Of a stretch of DNA of 64,000 bases, positions 43,458 to 56,200 are shown piece after piece. Location: the NCBI GenBank assembly GCA_004335835.1, contig RWJK01001488.1, forward strand, positions 1 to 64,000. Direction: 5' to 3'. The notes under the pieces are model-generated. The model worked only from the letters and a program-made list of their open reading frames with translations, did not search any database and was not told the DNA's origin. The DNA is from Scenedesmus sp. ARA3 (Eukaryota; Chlorophyta; Chlorophyceae; Sphaeropleales; Scenedesmaceae). A program made the position numbers and the translations under genes. Positions within the stretch are counted from its first letter, which is position 1, and the number at the start of each line of letters is the position of its first letter.

Positions 43458-45070
43458 ATGGGTGACCAAGAAGTAGATGAAAGTGGCCGGCCTGAGAAGC
43501 GGCAGCGCTTGGACGAGCAGCAAGCAGCAGGGCAGCAGCAACAGCAGGCTGCAGATGCAGATGATGCAGCACCGCCTGCGCCACCTCCAGCACATGACCA
43601 GATCAGTGCTGCTCTGACGAAGATTCGGCACCATATAGGCAACAGCAGCAAGTTCAGCAAGGCCTCTCAGCTGCTGCGGCAGCTGCTGGATGCAGTAGAC
43701 AAGGTGAGCCCTGATTGCTAGCTCTGCATGCTTCCGCGTGCGATGCATGCAGCAGCAGTTGTTGCGTATGATGCCTCTCTCTGCATTTTTGAGTGCCTCT
43801 TGCCCAGCCAATCATTCAGTTGGCTTGCAGACAGCAGCTGAAGCCTGCACCTTGAAGTGTACATGGTCAGCACCATCACCAGCACCAGCACGGTGCACAT
43901 GCATGGGCAATGCCCACAACGCGCAAATCGCAGCTCATACTTGCGTGCAGAGCTGATGTGGCTGCATGACTCCAGAGCTGTCACATCTCTCATTGCTGCA
44001 AGCCAATGAATACTGTCAGGCAAGCTTTCACCAAGACAGTAGCTGCTAGCACCATTCCGCCAAATTGCTAGCCTTCACCAGCACACACGTATCTTCTCTC
44101 ACTCATCTATGCAACGTTTACACTTTCCCTATCATCCTTGCCCCAGGGCCACCGCAACGAGCTGTTTGCCACCATCAAGGCTGCCTTCACCAACCCAGAG
44201 CACTGCATAGACCCGCTGCTGCGCAAGGACTATGTGCGGCTAGCCAAGGCCCTCAGCCTGCGTGCAGAGGGTGTGCTCAGCCGGCAGCAGCGTGCACAGC
44301 TTGAGGTATACTGCACCTGGGCCCTGCTGCGCAACGAGCTGTTCACAGATGACAGCTTTGCATATAACAAGGTGGCGGGCAAGATAAAGGCGGCAGTTGC
44401 TGCGCTGGCCGATGCCGATGAGGAGCAGGAGGCAGCATGGAATGTGCTACACGGCCTGGCAGAGCAACCCGGCAGCAAAAAACCCCAGCAGCAGCAGCAG
44501 CAGCAGCCGGCGGCTGCCGTGCAGGACGAAGCAGAAGCTGATCCATTCGGGCTCAATGACTTCATAGCGCAGGCAGAAGCGCAGGCGGCAGAGGCAGAGG
44601 CCGCAGCGGCGGCTGCTGCAGCAGCTGATGCGCCCAGCGCCGAAGAGCAGCCGCCGCAGCAGCAGCAGGAGGGTGTGCCGTGGGATGCGGCCACCATGGA
44701 AGTCATGCGCAAGCAGGCGCTGCTGGATTGCTTGGTTGCTGCCAAGGAGCACCAGCACAAGCTTGCGTGGGCCCGCACCAGCGTGGAGCTGCTGATAGAG
44801 ACAGTCGCAAAGCCGAGCGTGCAGGGCGGCTTTGCAGACAAGTTTGTGCCTGCGCAGCGGCAGCAGCTGGCAGATCTGCTGCGCTTTGTGCATGCGGAGC
44901 GCGCAGCGCGCAAGTCGGGTGTGAACCGGCGGCCCGGCGGCAAGGGCACTGGGGAGTACCAGACGAGCTTTGAGAAGGCGCGTGCTGAGTGGAGTGGCGC
45001 GAGCTGGGTGTCGGCGCGCGGCAAGGTGGGCAGCGCTGGTGATGCCAAGTCGTCTGCCTGGCTGGGCTGA
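43458..45070 (+). CDS. Unknown helical protein, 389 aa
   Basis: Two exons, 43458-43703 and 44147-45070, phase 0. The N-terminus is polar (SGRPEKRQRLDEQQ, possibly a nuclear localisation signal) and is followed by ISAALTKIRHHIGNSSKFSK and a helix-rich middle (HRNELFATIKAAF, DPLLRKDYVRLAKALSLR). An acidic Ala/Glu/Gln-rich linker then leads to a second helical part (VELLIETVAKPSV, QLADLLRFVHAERAARKSG) and a Gly/Ser/Trp tail (ASWVSARGKVGSAGDAKSS). I do not recognise a family. The pattern of two conserved helical blocks around a low-complexity linker suggests a scaffold or nuclear protein, but that is inference. Confidence 0.75.
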
Positions 45071-46695
45071 ACAGCGCTGCGCGCGAGCGGAGGCAGCGCT
45101 GAAGCTGCAGCAGGGCCGGGACTTAGCTGTGGGTCAACCCTAACGTTAGGCTGTTGCAGTTTTGCGACAGGGTGCTGGCAGCAAAGCTGCGCACCTTCAT
45201 GCATTGTTGGTGTGTCGAGCTTGTGCGAGCTGGGTGTCTGCTCGAGGCAAGGTGGGCAGCGCTGGTGACGCCAAGTCGTCTGCCTGGCTGGGCTGAGCCG
45301 GCCTGTCTGCAGGGGATGCACGAGCCAAGGAAGCATGGCAGTTGATGCTGTGGCTTGATGGGTTACATGATGATGCATCATATGATGATGTGCTGAAGCA
45401 TGGCAGAGGCTATAAAGCTGCGAGTTGGGCGTCAGCCAGCTTGTTGTCTGAAGGGGAACGTCCCTGCTTGAAGCAGGTGCAAAGCACAGGTGTGTGTTTG
45501 GAGTATGTGAGGTGCTGTATTGGTTTCACATCAGGCTCCTGGTCCAGCATTGCTTGCAGGTGCGCAGTTGTGCATTAACAATGTGAAAACTGTCATTATA
45601 CAGGCATGCTGCCTTGTGAAAGTAGCGGCACTGTGTTGCAGGCACCTGCTTGCTGTTTTGCCACATCAGCATCCCACCGGTGCGCGTTGCGGCGTTGCTA
45701 GTGTGTCAGCGCGACACGTCGGGGAATGGCAGTTGTTGCTTGACGTTGGCCATGCAAGACACATGGTTGGCAGGAAACTGCAGTTCGCCTTCAGCACAGT
45801 TCCAGCCTGGGTGTAAGTGGCCGCAGGTGGTTAACCTGTGTTGAACACTTTGGGTGTTTGTTTGTTTGTTGATAGTTGTCTGAGCTGGCCTAGGCATGAG
45901 GCTTGGGTTCAACTCAGTTCAGGGTGACTGGCTGCTTCATTTGAGTGCTTTCATTGGCTGGCACAAGCCCTGGAATGCAACTGTTTTGGAGTGATACACC
46001 TGAACCCATCTAACACTTGGAGATGAGCATGCATGCTGGTCCGAGTAATTGAGCACGCTGACTCCGTCCCTCAAGCAGCCGGGTAGAGCAATGCAAATAG
46101 CAGTACTTGTTACATGCCGTCAGCGTACATGCATACTATGCACAGAATGCTGCAGGGCGTGCAAGTTTTACTGCAGAAACTACACAAGCTGCAGGTATAA
46201 CCTGGTCATTTCCATTGATCTTCAAATAGATAACAGTTCAAACCAGCACTGCATGCCGGAAGCAAACTGGAGTCCCATACAAGGAAAAATCAATCAATAG
46301 TGCAATCTGATGCACGACATTGTGCTGTGCAGACCGAGTTCTGCCAGCCCTCCAGTCACCAGACAGCAAGCACTGTGGATTGTACCGTCCGGCCCCAAAC
46401 CCGTAGCTTCGCAACAGTTGAAGCTGCTTATTTTGGATTCACAAGCCGCTTGCTGCCAGGCAGCTTGCACACATCAAGGCCCCACAACAGCCACAGATGA
46501 CGTCTGCCCTATCCGGTACATTCGGTCACCACATGCCAGCATCCAAGCAGCAGCAGGAACTGCTGCAGGAACATGGCCCAACTCGAGCTGCAGGAGCTGC
46601 AGACTGCACACGCCTGTGCTGTTGTCACTCCTCTGTGTCATCATCATGGGAAGCATAGGTCCGGTTACTGCTTCTTTCTCACACATGTGGGTGCT
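45071..46695. other. Convergent 3' regions of the 389-aa gene and the secreted-protein gene
   Basis: Contains the 3'-end echo at 45225-45296, a candidate TGTAA (45812-45816, plus strand) for the unknown gene and TTACA (46110-46114) as minus-strand signal for the secreted protein gene. No exons recognised. Confidence 0.4.
45225..45296 (+). repeat. Echo of the last 24 codons of the 389-aa gene
   Basis: Seventy-two bases, including the stop codon, match 44999-45070 at 68 positions, 226 bases downstream. All four differences are at third codon positions and synonymous (Ser, Ala, Arg, Asp codons), so the copy still encodes the same C-terminus and TGA. Confidence 0.92.
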
Positions 46696-48097
46696 TTAGA
46701 AGGCCAGGGCCACCACGCCAGCCAGCAGCGCCATCAGCGCAGCAGGTGCAGCAGCAGTGGCGCTGCTCTTCTTGGGTGCGGCGGCTGCAGTGGCGTTGTC
46801 GGCGGCTGCAGCAGCAGGTGCCTCAGTTGCATTGGCGGCAGCTGCAGTGGCTTCTGTGGTGGTGATGTTGGGCTTGCCGACAATCTTGGTGGCGTAGACC
46901 AGCTGGCAATCCATGCCTGCCACGGTCACTGTGAAAAGGCCGGCAGGGGTGGCGGAGCCAGTGAAGGCTGTGTCTGTGATGAACTTGCCCGCCACGCTGC
47001 TTCCGCCGCCTGCAGGACACACATACACAGCACACCGATGGCAGCATACAGATACACAGTTGGCAGCTAGTTTGTATGCGTTGGACGCAAGTGGTCGCTG
47101 ATTCATATCACCGTACTAGGATTGTGACGAACGAATGGCTTCCAAAACGCTTGGGCAAAGTGTGGTGGCAATGCAAAACACCCACTGGTCAGCGACACGG
47201 CATCCTACTGTCAGCGTCTGTGCATGCATGCGGTGATTGTTCTCCCACAAGCATCCATCAGTAGGCATTATAAAGAGTTACTCCGTGCATGCAGGTCAGA
47301 CATTACAAGCAGTGTGTAAGCTGGCCTGCAGCCTCACCTGGAGTGGCTGTCATCTCTCCGCCGCCGATGTCATTGCCGGGCAGGCAGGCGTCGTTAGTGG
47401 TGGCAAAGGACACGTTGAAGAAGGTGCCTGGCATCGCGCAGTCAGCGCCGGTGCTGTTGGTGACGTTCATCTTGACGTTGGTGAAGCACGTGGTGGGGAC
47501 GATGCTGGTGATGGCCTCCTGCACCTTCTTGCTGTTGAGGCAGTTCTTGGGGATCTGCTCCTTCAGGGTGCCGGACTGGTTCTCAGCCCCTGCAGGCAAA
47601 GGCAGCGTGGGACGCGGCAAGTGGAGGGGCAGATGCAGAGAGTCAGTGGCCATACATCCTGATCACGGCACAGCATTCAACACAGAGAACGGTGCGTGGT
47701 GATGGTCTGTTTTGCACAGCAACAGTGGAAAGAGGATGTGTGCTGCTGCCACTGCTGTTGATGTGCTGGCTGTTCACTGTCGGTTAAGGTCAACAATCCA
47801 GAACTAGTGCAGATCAGCGGATCTGCGGCTGGTAAAGCACTGAAAACTGTTCGTGAATCATTATAGCCGTGAGTCGAGGGCAGATAGCGGCTGTTCAGGG
47901 CTGCGCGAAGGTGTCACTCGATTTGCTGCATGAGATCGCCATGCCTAGCTGCCCGTCACAGGCCGCGCTCTGCTGCTAAATCCAAGTACATCGCGGTTGG
48001 TTCACTCACTGATGGTGCAACCAGCAGCGGGGGCAGCAAGAGCACAGGCAGCCAGCACTGCCAGGCAAGCCAGGACGAGAAGCTGTGAGTTCGCCAT
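46696..48097 (-). CDS. Secreted Cys-containing glycoprotein, probable GPI anchor
   Basis: Exons 48010-48097, 47338-47589 and 46696-47009, consistent phase, 217 aa. A signal peptide (MANSQLLVLACLAVLAACAL) is followed by an extracellular region with about six Cys and many N-glycosylation sequons (NQS, NVT, NST, NVS, NIT, NAT). Then comes an Ala/Asn/Thr-rich stalk, and the chain ends in a hydrophobic segment (APAALMALLAGVVALAF) preceded by KKSS, as in GPI-anchored proteins. I do not recognise the central domain (NCLNSKKVQEAITSIVPTTC, FNVSFATTNDACLPG). The ATG at 48095-48097 is chosen because it starts the signal peptide; an in-frame ATG further upstream adds a non-coding-looking stretch. Likely a cell-surface or wall protein. 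Confidence 0.78.
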
Positions 48098-48804
48098 TGT
48101 GGTCGAGATTCCTTGAAAGGTGGACCTGGTTGGTGACGAAGCTGTCTGCCTGGTGTGCAGCTGGTGGCTTACGACGACGAAGAGGTGGTTGTAGCCTGGA
48201 GTAGTAAGAGCTTGCTGGCTTGGTATACTATAGTCGGAAGACACCGAGTTCTGCAGCTGTGACTGACCGTATAACCTACGGTTAAGCAGTGAAAACAGCA
48301 CACCGGGTCATTGCTGGGTTCAGGGCTTCTTTTCGAACGGTCAAACAACCGTAGGCCGGAGGCTGGCGCCTTGGCATTGTCGGCGCAGCCACTACAATAT
48401 ACCAGTAACAAACAATTGTGGTTGTTTCTTCGGAGTGGAAGGGATGAGAGTTGTCCCCCGCCGGAGCCACATCACCCAAGCTGGGTGTAAAGGGAGTGCT
48501 GCACACGGGCGAGCGATCTGCACAGCGCAGGAGCCCATCCCTTCTGATTGAATAGCAAAACCAACAAATCGATCAGCCCGGGATGTTGGGACAATACTAC
48601 GCGTATCAGGCTGCAGTATGTTTCGAACTGATGCGCCAGCCTGTCCCCACGTGGTCCCAGCTAGCTGACTGAATCCCCCGGCGAGATGGCTCATCCGCGC
48701 AGTCACAAGTGCCGCCAAACAAAACACATAAGCGAGCGAGTATTATGACAAACTTGTGCTGGTGCTAACGCCACACACCCACACAAATCACAGGACACAT
48801 TGGT
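48098..48804. other. Upstream region of the secreted-protein gene
   Basis: About 700 bases between the secreted-protein gene and the transposon. It should carry the promoter; TATAGTATA-like sequence lies on the minus strand near 48222-48233. Nothing else recognised. Confidence 0.35.
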
Positions 48805-48812
48805 GGTGCCGC

Positions 48813-50382
48813 AAGGGGGTGGTGACTACACTGAGTACATGTCACACGGGTGAAGGCGGGCATGTAGCCCTATGTACTCAACAGTTCTGACTGTGCCATT
48901 CTAGAGATTTAAACATGCTGATTCTAATTCTAAAGAGCAGGTACAAACGTGTACTCCGGGGTACGCACGAGTACAAAGTACAAGCACGGCGGCCAAGGCA
49001 GGTGAACCTGAGGTACAAGGTACGCCTGATGAGTGCCGATGTGTACTTGAGTGTACTTAAGCCTTGTCAAGGGTCAGGGTGCTGGAGATGCCTCATATGT
49101 AGCTTGGCGCAGAGTATGACCTTGAAGTTTAGGGACCCACTAGACTAGACTACTGCTAGCCTAGTAGGCACAGTAACAGTGCTGGACAACGCGCAATGCT
49201 GCAGCACTGTGATCATGCAGCTAAGAGACTATGAATAGGTAACTGGTTGAAAAACATCTACAAGTGAAAATTAAATGAACAAGCTCTCTGTCCCAACATG
49301 ATTCATGCCAAAACCAACACAACCGCTACGAATGGCGTTGATGCTATGGTTTGATAAGTAACATGATGATGACAACCTCTACGAATCTGCCAAGCGGCAG
49401 GATGGCCTAGGAACATGACCTGAGGCCGTTGGCGCACGTGCCGCAGGGGTCGCACGGTCTCATATAGCGCCCGTTTCTGAACCTGTTGTTCTGGCCGCGT
49501 TCTGACCTGTCCTGGCTCGAGGCAGCGCTTGTGCAGCTGCATGCTGGCCTCTGCCCCTCCCCTCCCCTCCCTTGCTGCTGCTGATGTTGATGCTGCTGCT
49601 GCTGCAATGTCTGCTGTCGCTGCTGCTGCTGCCGCCGTCTTAGTGCTCTTGTGCTTCTTGGCAGGGCAGCTCTGCCCTGAGGTTCGCTGCTGCATTGCAC
49701 CCAACAGATATGCTATTGCTGCAGCAGATGCTGCGTCAGCCACCATTGGCCCATCCACACCTCACACCAAGCTGACCTCACACTTGACATTAATGGCTAC
49801 CGCGCCACTCACATCCTGCTGAGCCAGATCTGCACACAGCACTCATCATCTTCATCAGAATCCACTCCTGTGCCTAACAACTCATCAGCAGCAGTGTCCT
49901 CACAGCAAGGCAACCACAGTGGTCTTGCCTGCCGTCAGCTTGACACCAAAGGTGCACTGTCACAACGTTGTGCTGATGCATAAGGGTGACACTCATACAT
50001 TGGCGTGGGATCTGCAGAAATAAATAATTACATTTAAAAATAATGTTCTGGTCGTATAGCTACACCCAAAATGCGCCTGGAAACGCCTAAGTACGTGGTG
50101 GAGCTACGTTTGGTGTTGCTAAGCCACTGGCTCTGGCAGAGCCTTGAGTACACAGAGGTACAGAGTACAGCAACTTTGCGCTGTTCAGCACTGGCAAAAG
50201 TACAAAGTACAGGCCAATAAGGCCAAATTATGCAGGGCTACGGTTTTTGGGTGTAGCCAAGCTGGGTTTAGTGTAGGTGCCCTATGTCAAGTATATCTGC
50301 CGAGCCAGATCCCTGAAGTACACAGAGCTACATGCCTGCCTTCACCCGTGTGACATGTACTCAGTGTAGTCACCACCCCCTT
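48813..50382. mobile_element. TIR DNA transposon (1570 bp) with 8-bp target duplication
   Basis: The ends are inverted repeats starting AAGGGGGTGGTGACTACACT: the first 45 bases are identical and similarity continues to about 65. The element is flanked on both sides by GGTGCCGC (48805-48812 and 50383-50390), a perfect 8-bp target site duplication. An 8-bp duplication fits hAT or related superfamilies; the terminal bases do not settle which. Subterminal zones are rich in GTAC motifs (48940-49060 and 50140-50230). No transposase is recognised, so it is probably non-autonomous. An internal minus-strand frame contains an acidic stretch (GVDSDEDDECC, ~49830-49880) that could be captured or remnant coding sequence. 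It lies about 115 bases beyond the phosphatase stop codon, so probably within or at the end of that 3' UTR. Confidence 0.88.
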
Positions 50383-50497
50383 GGTGCCGCGCTCCATTGC
50401 TGCACATAACCGGAACTGGGCTGACCGCTGGACTGCTGGCTACACCGCCAGCCCGCAGCCGTCTCTTCCTCCAAATGCGCAGCTGCAGCGCTGTGCG

Positions 50498-52711
50498 CTA
50501 CAGCGCCTGCAGCCGCTGCAAGATGTCGTGGCCAGTCTGCCAGCGCACGATTTCTGCCTGCACGCTGCTCGCAATTTCAGGCTTCTGCAGCAGCTTGTCG
50601 AGTGCAAAGCCAGCACGCACAAACACGATGTCGGTTGGCCCCAGCGATTGCGCAGGGCACAGGTCATTGCTGCGCGCAGGCAGAGAGGCAACCGCATTGG
50701 AGGGCGTGAACTGTCAGTGTGTTTGGCTGCTGGTGATGCTGTCATGGCTATGGCTTGGTGGTATGATGATGACGGGTCATCGAAACAGAAGTCACTGATG
50801 TTCCACTGCTTGATGAAGAGTTTGTGGCTGCCAACGGCCTATGCAGGCACAACACAGATGACACACCCCAGTGCTTCTGCACAGCATGTGCTTGTGCAAG
50901 CATGCTCCTGCTGGAGAAGCAGAGCTGTAGGTTGGCCCATCAACAACTGCCTGCATGCTTCGAAATAGTTAACCATGCTGCTGTGTGCGCTGGCTGTGCC
51001 CTTGGCCGCACCTGCCGTCACCGACGTATGCCACTCTGCAATATGGCGCCTGGCTGCGCAGCACGTGCTGCTGCATGTGCAGCTGCAATATGAGTCGCTT
51101 GCACATGTTGGCAGGGCATGTGGCGCAGCTGTGGCTGTGGTAAGGCCCGAGCAGCAGCTGGCCCTGGTCTGATACACTGGCTGGGTTGGTGTACACCTTG
51201 CTGCATGCACGAAAGCAGAATGAACAGGCAGGCAGCAAGGCAGTGCCGTAGTTGATAGACCATGGGCTGCTCCACTACTAGTAGTAGCAATGGTGACTAG
51301 CACAGCCCCAGATTAACATTGCAGCCTTTCTCAAGACGGGAGCAGTCATGCTTTCAGCATGCCACAGTCGAAAGCTTGCCTGAAGCACTGCCACTCAAGC
51401 TGCCGTCAGTGGCACAGCTGCTGCTTCCTTGCTGCAGACTGACCTGCTGTCAGCTGCCTGCACGCCTGCTGCACATTACATACTCATGCCAATTTGCTCA
51501 AGGCCAGGCCTGTAAGCGTACTGAGGGCACAGCTGCTGCCGCTTCCCTGAGCTACAGCCGTCAAGTGCGACAGCAAACTGCAGTCCTCGCAATGCACCAA
51601 CCTGAACAGGCTGCTGTGGCCCCTGTCTTGCAGGATCCACTCGATGAACTGCGTGTTGCTGTCTGACAGGATGATGCAGTGCGCTGCACACTGCGCCAGG
51701 TGCTGGAAGAGCTGCTCCATGCCTGCAGTGTATGGGAGGTCCTGCAGGACTCCCTGCAGCGCTGATGCATCCACACCCTCTGAGTGCAAGTGCTGCAGCA
51801 CCTGCAAGCGTGTGGGATGAGGCAAGCGGCACAGTGTAAGTGGCCGTATGTAAGGGAGAGCACATGGAGCAGGTTGCAATGGAGAGCTGCGAGGCACGCA
51901 CCATATGCTGGTAGTGTTTGGCAAAAGCCTGCAGCTGCTGTTGCAGTGCGGCAGACAGCATGGCAAGCACGGTGCGAGAGGGAGCTGGTTGCATCCCACT
52001 GTGCATATTGCTCTATGCAGGCTTGGTTGTGCATGCCGCAACAGGTCCGGAAGGCACAATTACAGCACGACTACCGTGTGCTTTGGCTAGAAGCAGCACT
52101 GCAACAGACAGCTGCTACCGCTCACCCTGCCCATGTACTGCGTCCAGTGGCCTGTCACGTAGCTGTCCTTGAGTGCTGCGGCACGGCAAGTGGCAGGTAC
52201 GTGGCAGGACACAGTCAGCAGGAACAGCGCGGCAAAGTGCAGCGATGTGGCAGGCATGTCTTTGCAGCAGATGAAGTGCACACATGCAAAGCTATGTCGC
52301 ATGTAAAGATGGACAGTCTAACATGAAAAACATGCATGTGCTGCAGCTTGTAGTCATTGCTTTGAGGAGCAGCCAGCAGAGCAGTATGTGCAGGTGTGCC
52401 ACCACGTGTGCCACCTGTGCGGCTTGTGCAGGCGGCACACGTGGTGGCATGTGCCTGCGCTCACCCGTTGGAATGTCGCCGCCTGGCGCTGCCTTGGTGA
52501 TCCAGGTGTCTGTGTTGCCATCAACCACCTACAAACACACAGGTGTTAGCGCCGCTTTGTGATGTGGTACGGTGTTGCAAACATCGCTACAGCTTGCACA
52601 TGAAGAGCTAGCAGCATACCAAGGTTGCTGGGCAACAGCTGCTGCTGCTGTGCTGCTGCTTACTGTGTGGTCGAAGTCAAAGGCCACAAGCAACTTTGTG
52701 TCATTCGTCAT
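50498..52711 (-). CDS. PHOSPHO1/2-type HAD phosphatase
   Basis: Exons 52664-52711, 52465-52528, 52126-52175, 51602-51801, 51012-51200 and 50498-50669, phase-consistent, 240 aa, matching PHOSPHO2 length (~241). HAD motif I is VAFDFDHTVVDGNTD (nucleophile Asp and +2 Asp). Then come GHWTQYMGR, LPYTAGMEQLF, motif II IILSDSNTQF, KVYTNPASV, HSHSCATCPANMCK and motif IV VAYVGDGSNDLCPA. These are the hallmarks of the family that removes phosphate from pyridoxal phosphate, phosphoethanolamine or phosphocholine; the substrate cannot be told. An in-frame ATG at 52877-52879 would add about 56 Ser/Arg-rich residues that could be an organelle transit peptide. The Lys of motif III is expected at NMCK. Confidence 0.9.
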
Positions 52712-53227
52712 GCTGCCGCACGCGCTGCTGCGGGCTTGTGCTGCTGCTTGTGAGCTCCTGCTATGGTGGGGCAGCAGCAGGCTAGAGGAATGTGCTTTGC
52801 TTGCAGTGCGTCTGCTGGCAGATCTGCAATAGAAGGCGGTGCTGCTGTTCAGCAGTGACTTATAGCGTGCATGCAGCATGTGCTGTGTCCAAGCGGGACG
52901 TCACTTCACAAAGCCTACGAAGAGTAGCAAGCAGAGCTGGCATACTGGTCTCTGTGCCCACGCTGTTCTGCAGGCTGACACTGTTCAAACACACGTGACA
53001 AAACCGCCAGCCTGTTGTTGAACAGAGTGTGGGCCCCAGCAGCCATACAGGAGCGGTGTACTGCTCGAGAGCGGTCAGAACGGCTTGTCAGTCCTTCATT
53101 GATGCTAAAAGAGAACAAACCCGGTGACAAGTGTCTGCTACTGCTGCCTTTGCAAGCAACAGCACGCTGTACTTGAAGGCACGTGTTCTGCATATTGTTG
53201 GACACAATCCATCAAGCACTTTCAAAC
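52712..53227. other. Divergent intergenic region, phosphatase and RING-SRA-RING genes
   Basis: About 500 bases shared by two divergent genes, probably a two-way promoter. Part may be an N-terminal extension of the phosphatase (52712-52879). No named motif. Confidence 0.35.
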
Positions 53228-56200
53228 ATGGCTGACGACAACGACGACAATGGGCCTAGCGAGCAGGAGATGGCCATGAGGAAGGCGATCATGGCAATCA
53301 TGATGGACACCACGCTTACAGACGCGGAGAAATCGCAAAAGCGTCAGCAGCTTATGTGCGGTGGCTGGAAGACCAGCAAGGAGGAGGACAAGCCAGCCAA
53401 AGGTGCGCGCCATTTGCTGCCCGTTCAAAATCCCCCGCGCAGCCAACAGCTAAGCGCAGCCGCAGAGTGCGATGACTGTATTATTCATTGCTCGCAGATG
53501 ATCTTGCCAAGCAGGCCAAAGGCAGCAGCAAGGGTGGCAAGACAGACCTGCTGGAGGACACCCTCAAGTGTGTCATCTGTGTTGGCCTGTGCGAGCGCCC
53601 AGTCACGGTAGGGGAGCCGGCTTAGGTCCTCCAAAACTCAGCAGCAACATCATAGCAACCTCATCTGTGCAGTTGGGCCAGCAGCAGCCTGGCGCTGCAG
53701 CACTGTCAGCAACGCCCTCAGAGGCAGCAGCAACAGCAGCAGAGCATGTCTCGCTACACAGCGCAGCAGGGCACACGTAATTGCAACAGCATATGTAACA
53801 CATGCGCCCGACAACCAGCATGGCGGGCTTGCGTATCGCTCCTGCTGGTACGCCCTCTATCATTCAACATGCCTGCTCACTCACCTGGCCCTGCACTGCC
53901 TGCCGCGTGTGTCTCCTGCACCTCTTGCGTGTCCCCCTGCACGTGCCCCTGCAGGGCCCCTGCCAGCACAACTTCTGCCTGGCCTGCTTCAAGCGCTGGC
54001 TGGCGCAGGGCAAGAAGACCTGCCCCACTTGCAGGACACCCTTCCCCAACAAGTTCATCGAGAACCCGCGCATCAACACGCTGCTCACATACGCCATCCG
54101 CTGCGCCAAGCAGGGCATCAAGAGCGACGCAGCCAAGACCTACAACCGCATCGCAGACGAGAGCAGGTGATATGCATTTGACATACTGCCTCACTTGCGC
54201 TATCACGCAGCTGATAATGAAGCACTGAGTTTCAGCATTGTCACCTCTTTGCTGTGCATGTCACACCTACTGCTACTGCTGTGAACGCGCATCAGCATCC
54301 GCCAGAGTTGGTCCAGCAGCAAGCAGCCCTGCAGACTCGCGCGATACGTGTGTGGTGATCTTTTGCGCAGGCCTGCGGAGGCGTTCACCACGGAGCGTGC
54401 GGTGCGCAATGGGCGCGCCAACGCTGCCTCGGGCCGCATCATGGTCAATGTGCCCAACGACCACTTTGGGCCCATCCTGCCTGAGCACGACCCATCCAAC
54501 GGCAAGGTAGGGTTGCTTGTGGTGGCATGATGTGGTGCAGTTTGGTATGTTGTTGACACCTGCAGCTGCTGGAACTGTGGTGTGTGCAGCAGCAGGCATG
54601 CAGAGGCGTGTTGGGAGCAGCTGCAGGCTTCATGCAGCATTTTGATTGCCTAGCCTATTTGCTGGAATATCAGCAGAGGACCTGAGCTACGTACATACAT
54701 ACATGAATCGCGTGTGCTGCTGCTCCTGCTGCTGCTGCTGCTGCTGCCCAGGGCGTGCAAGTGGGCGACTGGTGGAAGGACCGGCTGGACTGCCGCCAGT
54801 GGGGGGCACACTTCCCGCACGTGGCCGGCATTGCTGGCCAGAGCAACCGCGGCGCACAGGTACAGCTCTACGCAGCAGCAGGAACGCAAATAATTTGCCA
54901 AGCAGCAGTGCTGTTGTGTGGGAGGCTGCTGGCCGTAGCTAGGGTGCCTGGCGCATTGTTGTTGCAGGGGAGCCACCTTGCAGCCGGCAACTGGAGCGCC
55001 GACTTGCAGTCTGCATCTTGTCTGTTGTTGTCTTTTGTGGTCTAGAGTTGCCTGTTTACATGCCGCTGCCGTGCCTGACACCTGTGACTGCTGCTGCTGC
55101 TGCTGCTGATAACAAAAAAATCCAAAACCTAAAACCCGCCAGAGCGTGGTGCTGAGTGGCGGCTATGAGGACGACCACGATGAGGGCGAGTGGTTCCTGT
55201 ACACCGGCAGCGGCGGGCGCGACCTCTCCGGCAACAAGCGCACCAACAAGGTGAGATAGACGGCAGAAGGAGCACTTGGATGTGAATCGCTGTATTAGGC
55301 ATGCAGGAATCGCACAAAGCTGCTAGCGTCGTTTCTGTTTGTCAGCTCCTGTGGGCAGCTGTGCTGCCGGTGCAAGGGGCAATTGCTGCCAGTGTGACTG
55401 CGCAGCGCTGCTTCCAGCTTGGAAGCGACAGTGCTGACACCACACACTTGAACCGCACGGCCCACACAACACCGCCTCTGCCTGCCGCCTGCCAACCTTC
55501 TCTCCACGCGTTCCGCACACCTCTGCACACCTCCGCTCCACCCCTGCAGACGCAGTCGTTCGACCAGGAATTCGAAAACATGAACAAGGCGCTAAAGCTG
55601 AGCTGCCTGCGCGGGCTGCCGGTGCGCGTGGTGCGCAGCTTCAAGGAGAAGCGCAGCAGCTACGCGCCGCCCGTGGAGACGCCCGTGCGCTATGACGGGC
55701 TGTACCGCATCCTGCGCTGCTGGCGCAAGAAGGGCGCGCAGGGCTTCCTCATGTGCAGGTGGGGGCCTCTTTGCGGAGGGTGGCCTGGAGAAGACAATGT
55801 GGTTATGTTTGCTTGGTTATGTTTGCTTGGTTATGTTTGCTTGGTTTGGTTTGGATGAGTCAATGGCTGCTCATGTGCAGGTGGGGGGCCTTGTTGTTTG
55901 GGGAAGGGGGCTGGCGCCTGCTGTTGAGTACGGTGAATGTACACCTGATCCTCGTATGGTATGGGACTGCATGGGTTTGGGGGCGTGCCTGGCACCCGAC
56001 AGAAATGGGTGTTGATGCATGCTGTTGTGTCTGCTGCGCTTGGATGCATCCTGGTGTGTTGGCACACAACTGTGGTGGATGGCTTGTGATGCCTTGTCAG
56101 CTGCCTGCTGGCTTGTGATGCGTCTGGCTGCTGCACGATTGCAGCGCTGCAGTGGCCCCTTCAATGCTTAGCACCACCAATGGTACAGCAATGCATACTC

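Noticed and set aside
49303..49758. Possible transposase in the TIR element
   Set aside because: The frame is Ala/Gln-rich repeat sequence with no catalytic signature; reported only as internal sequence.
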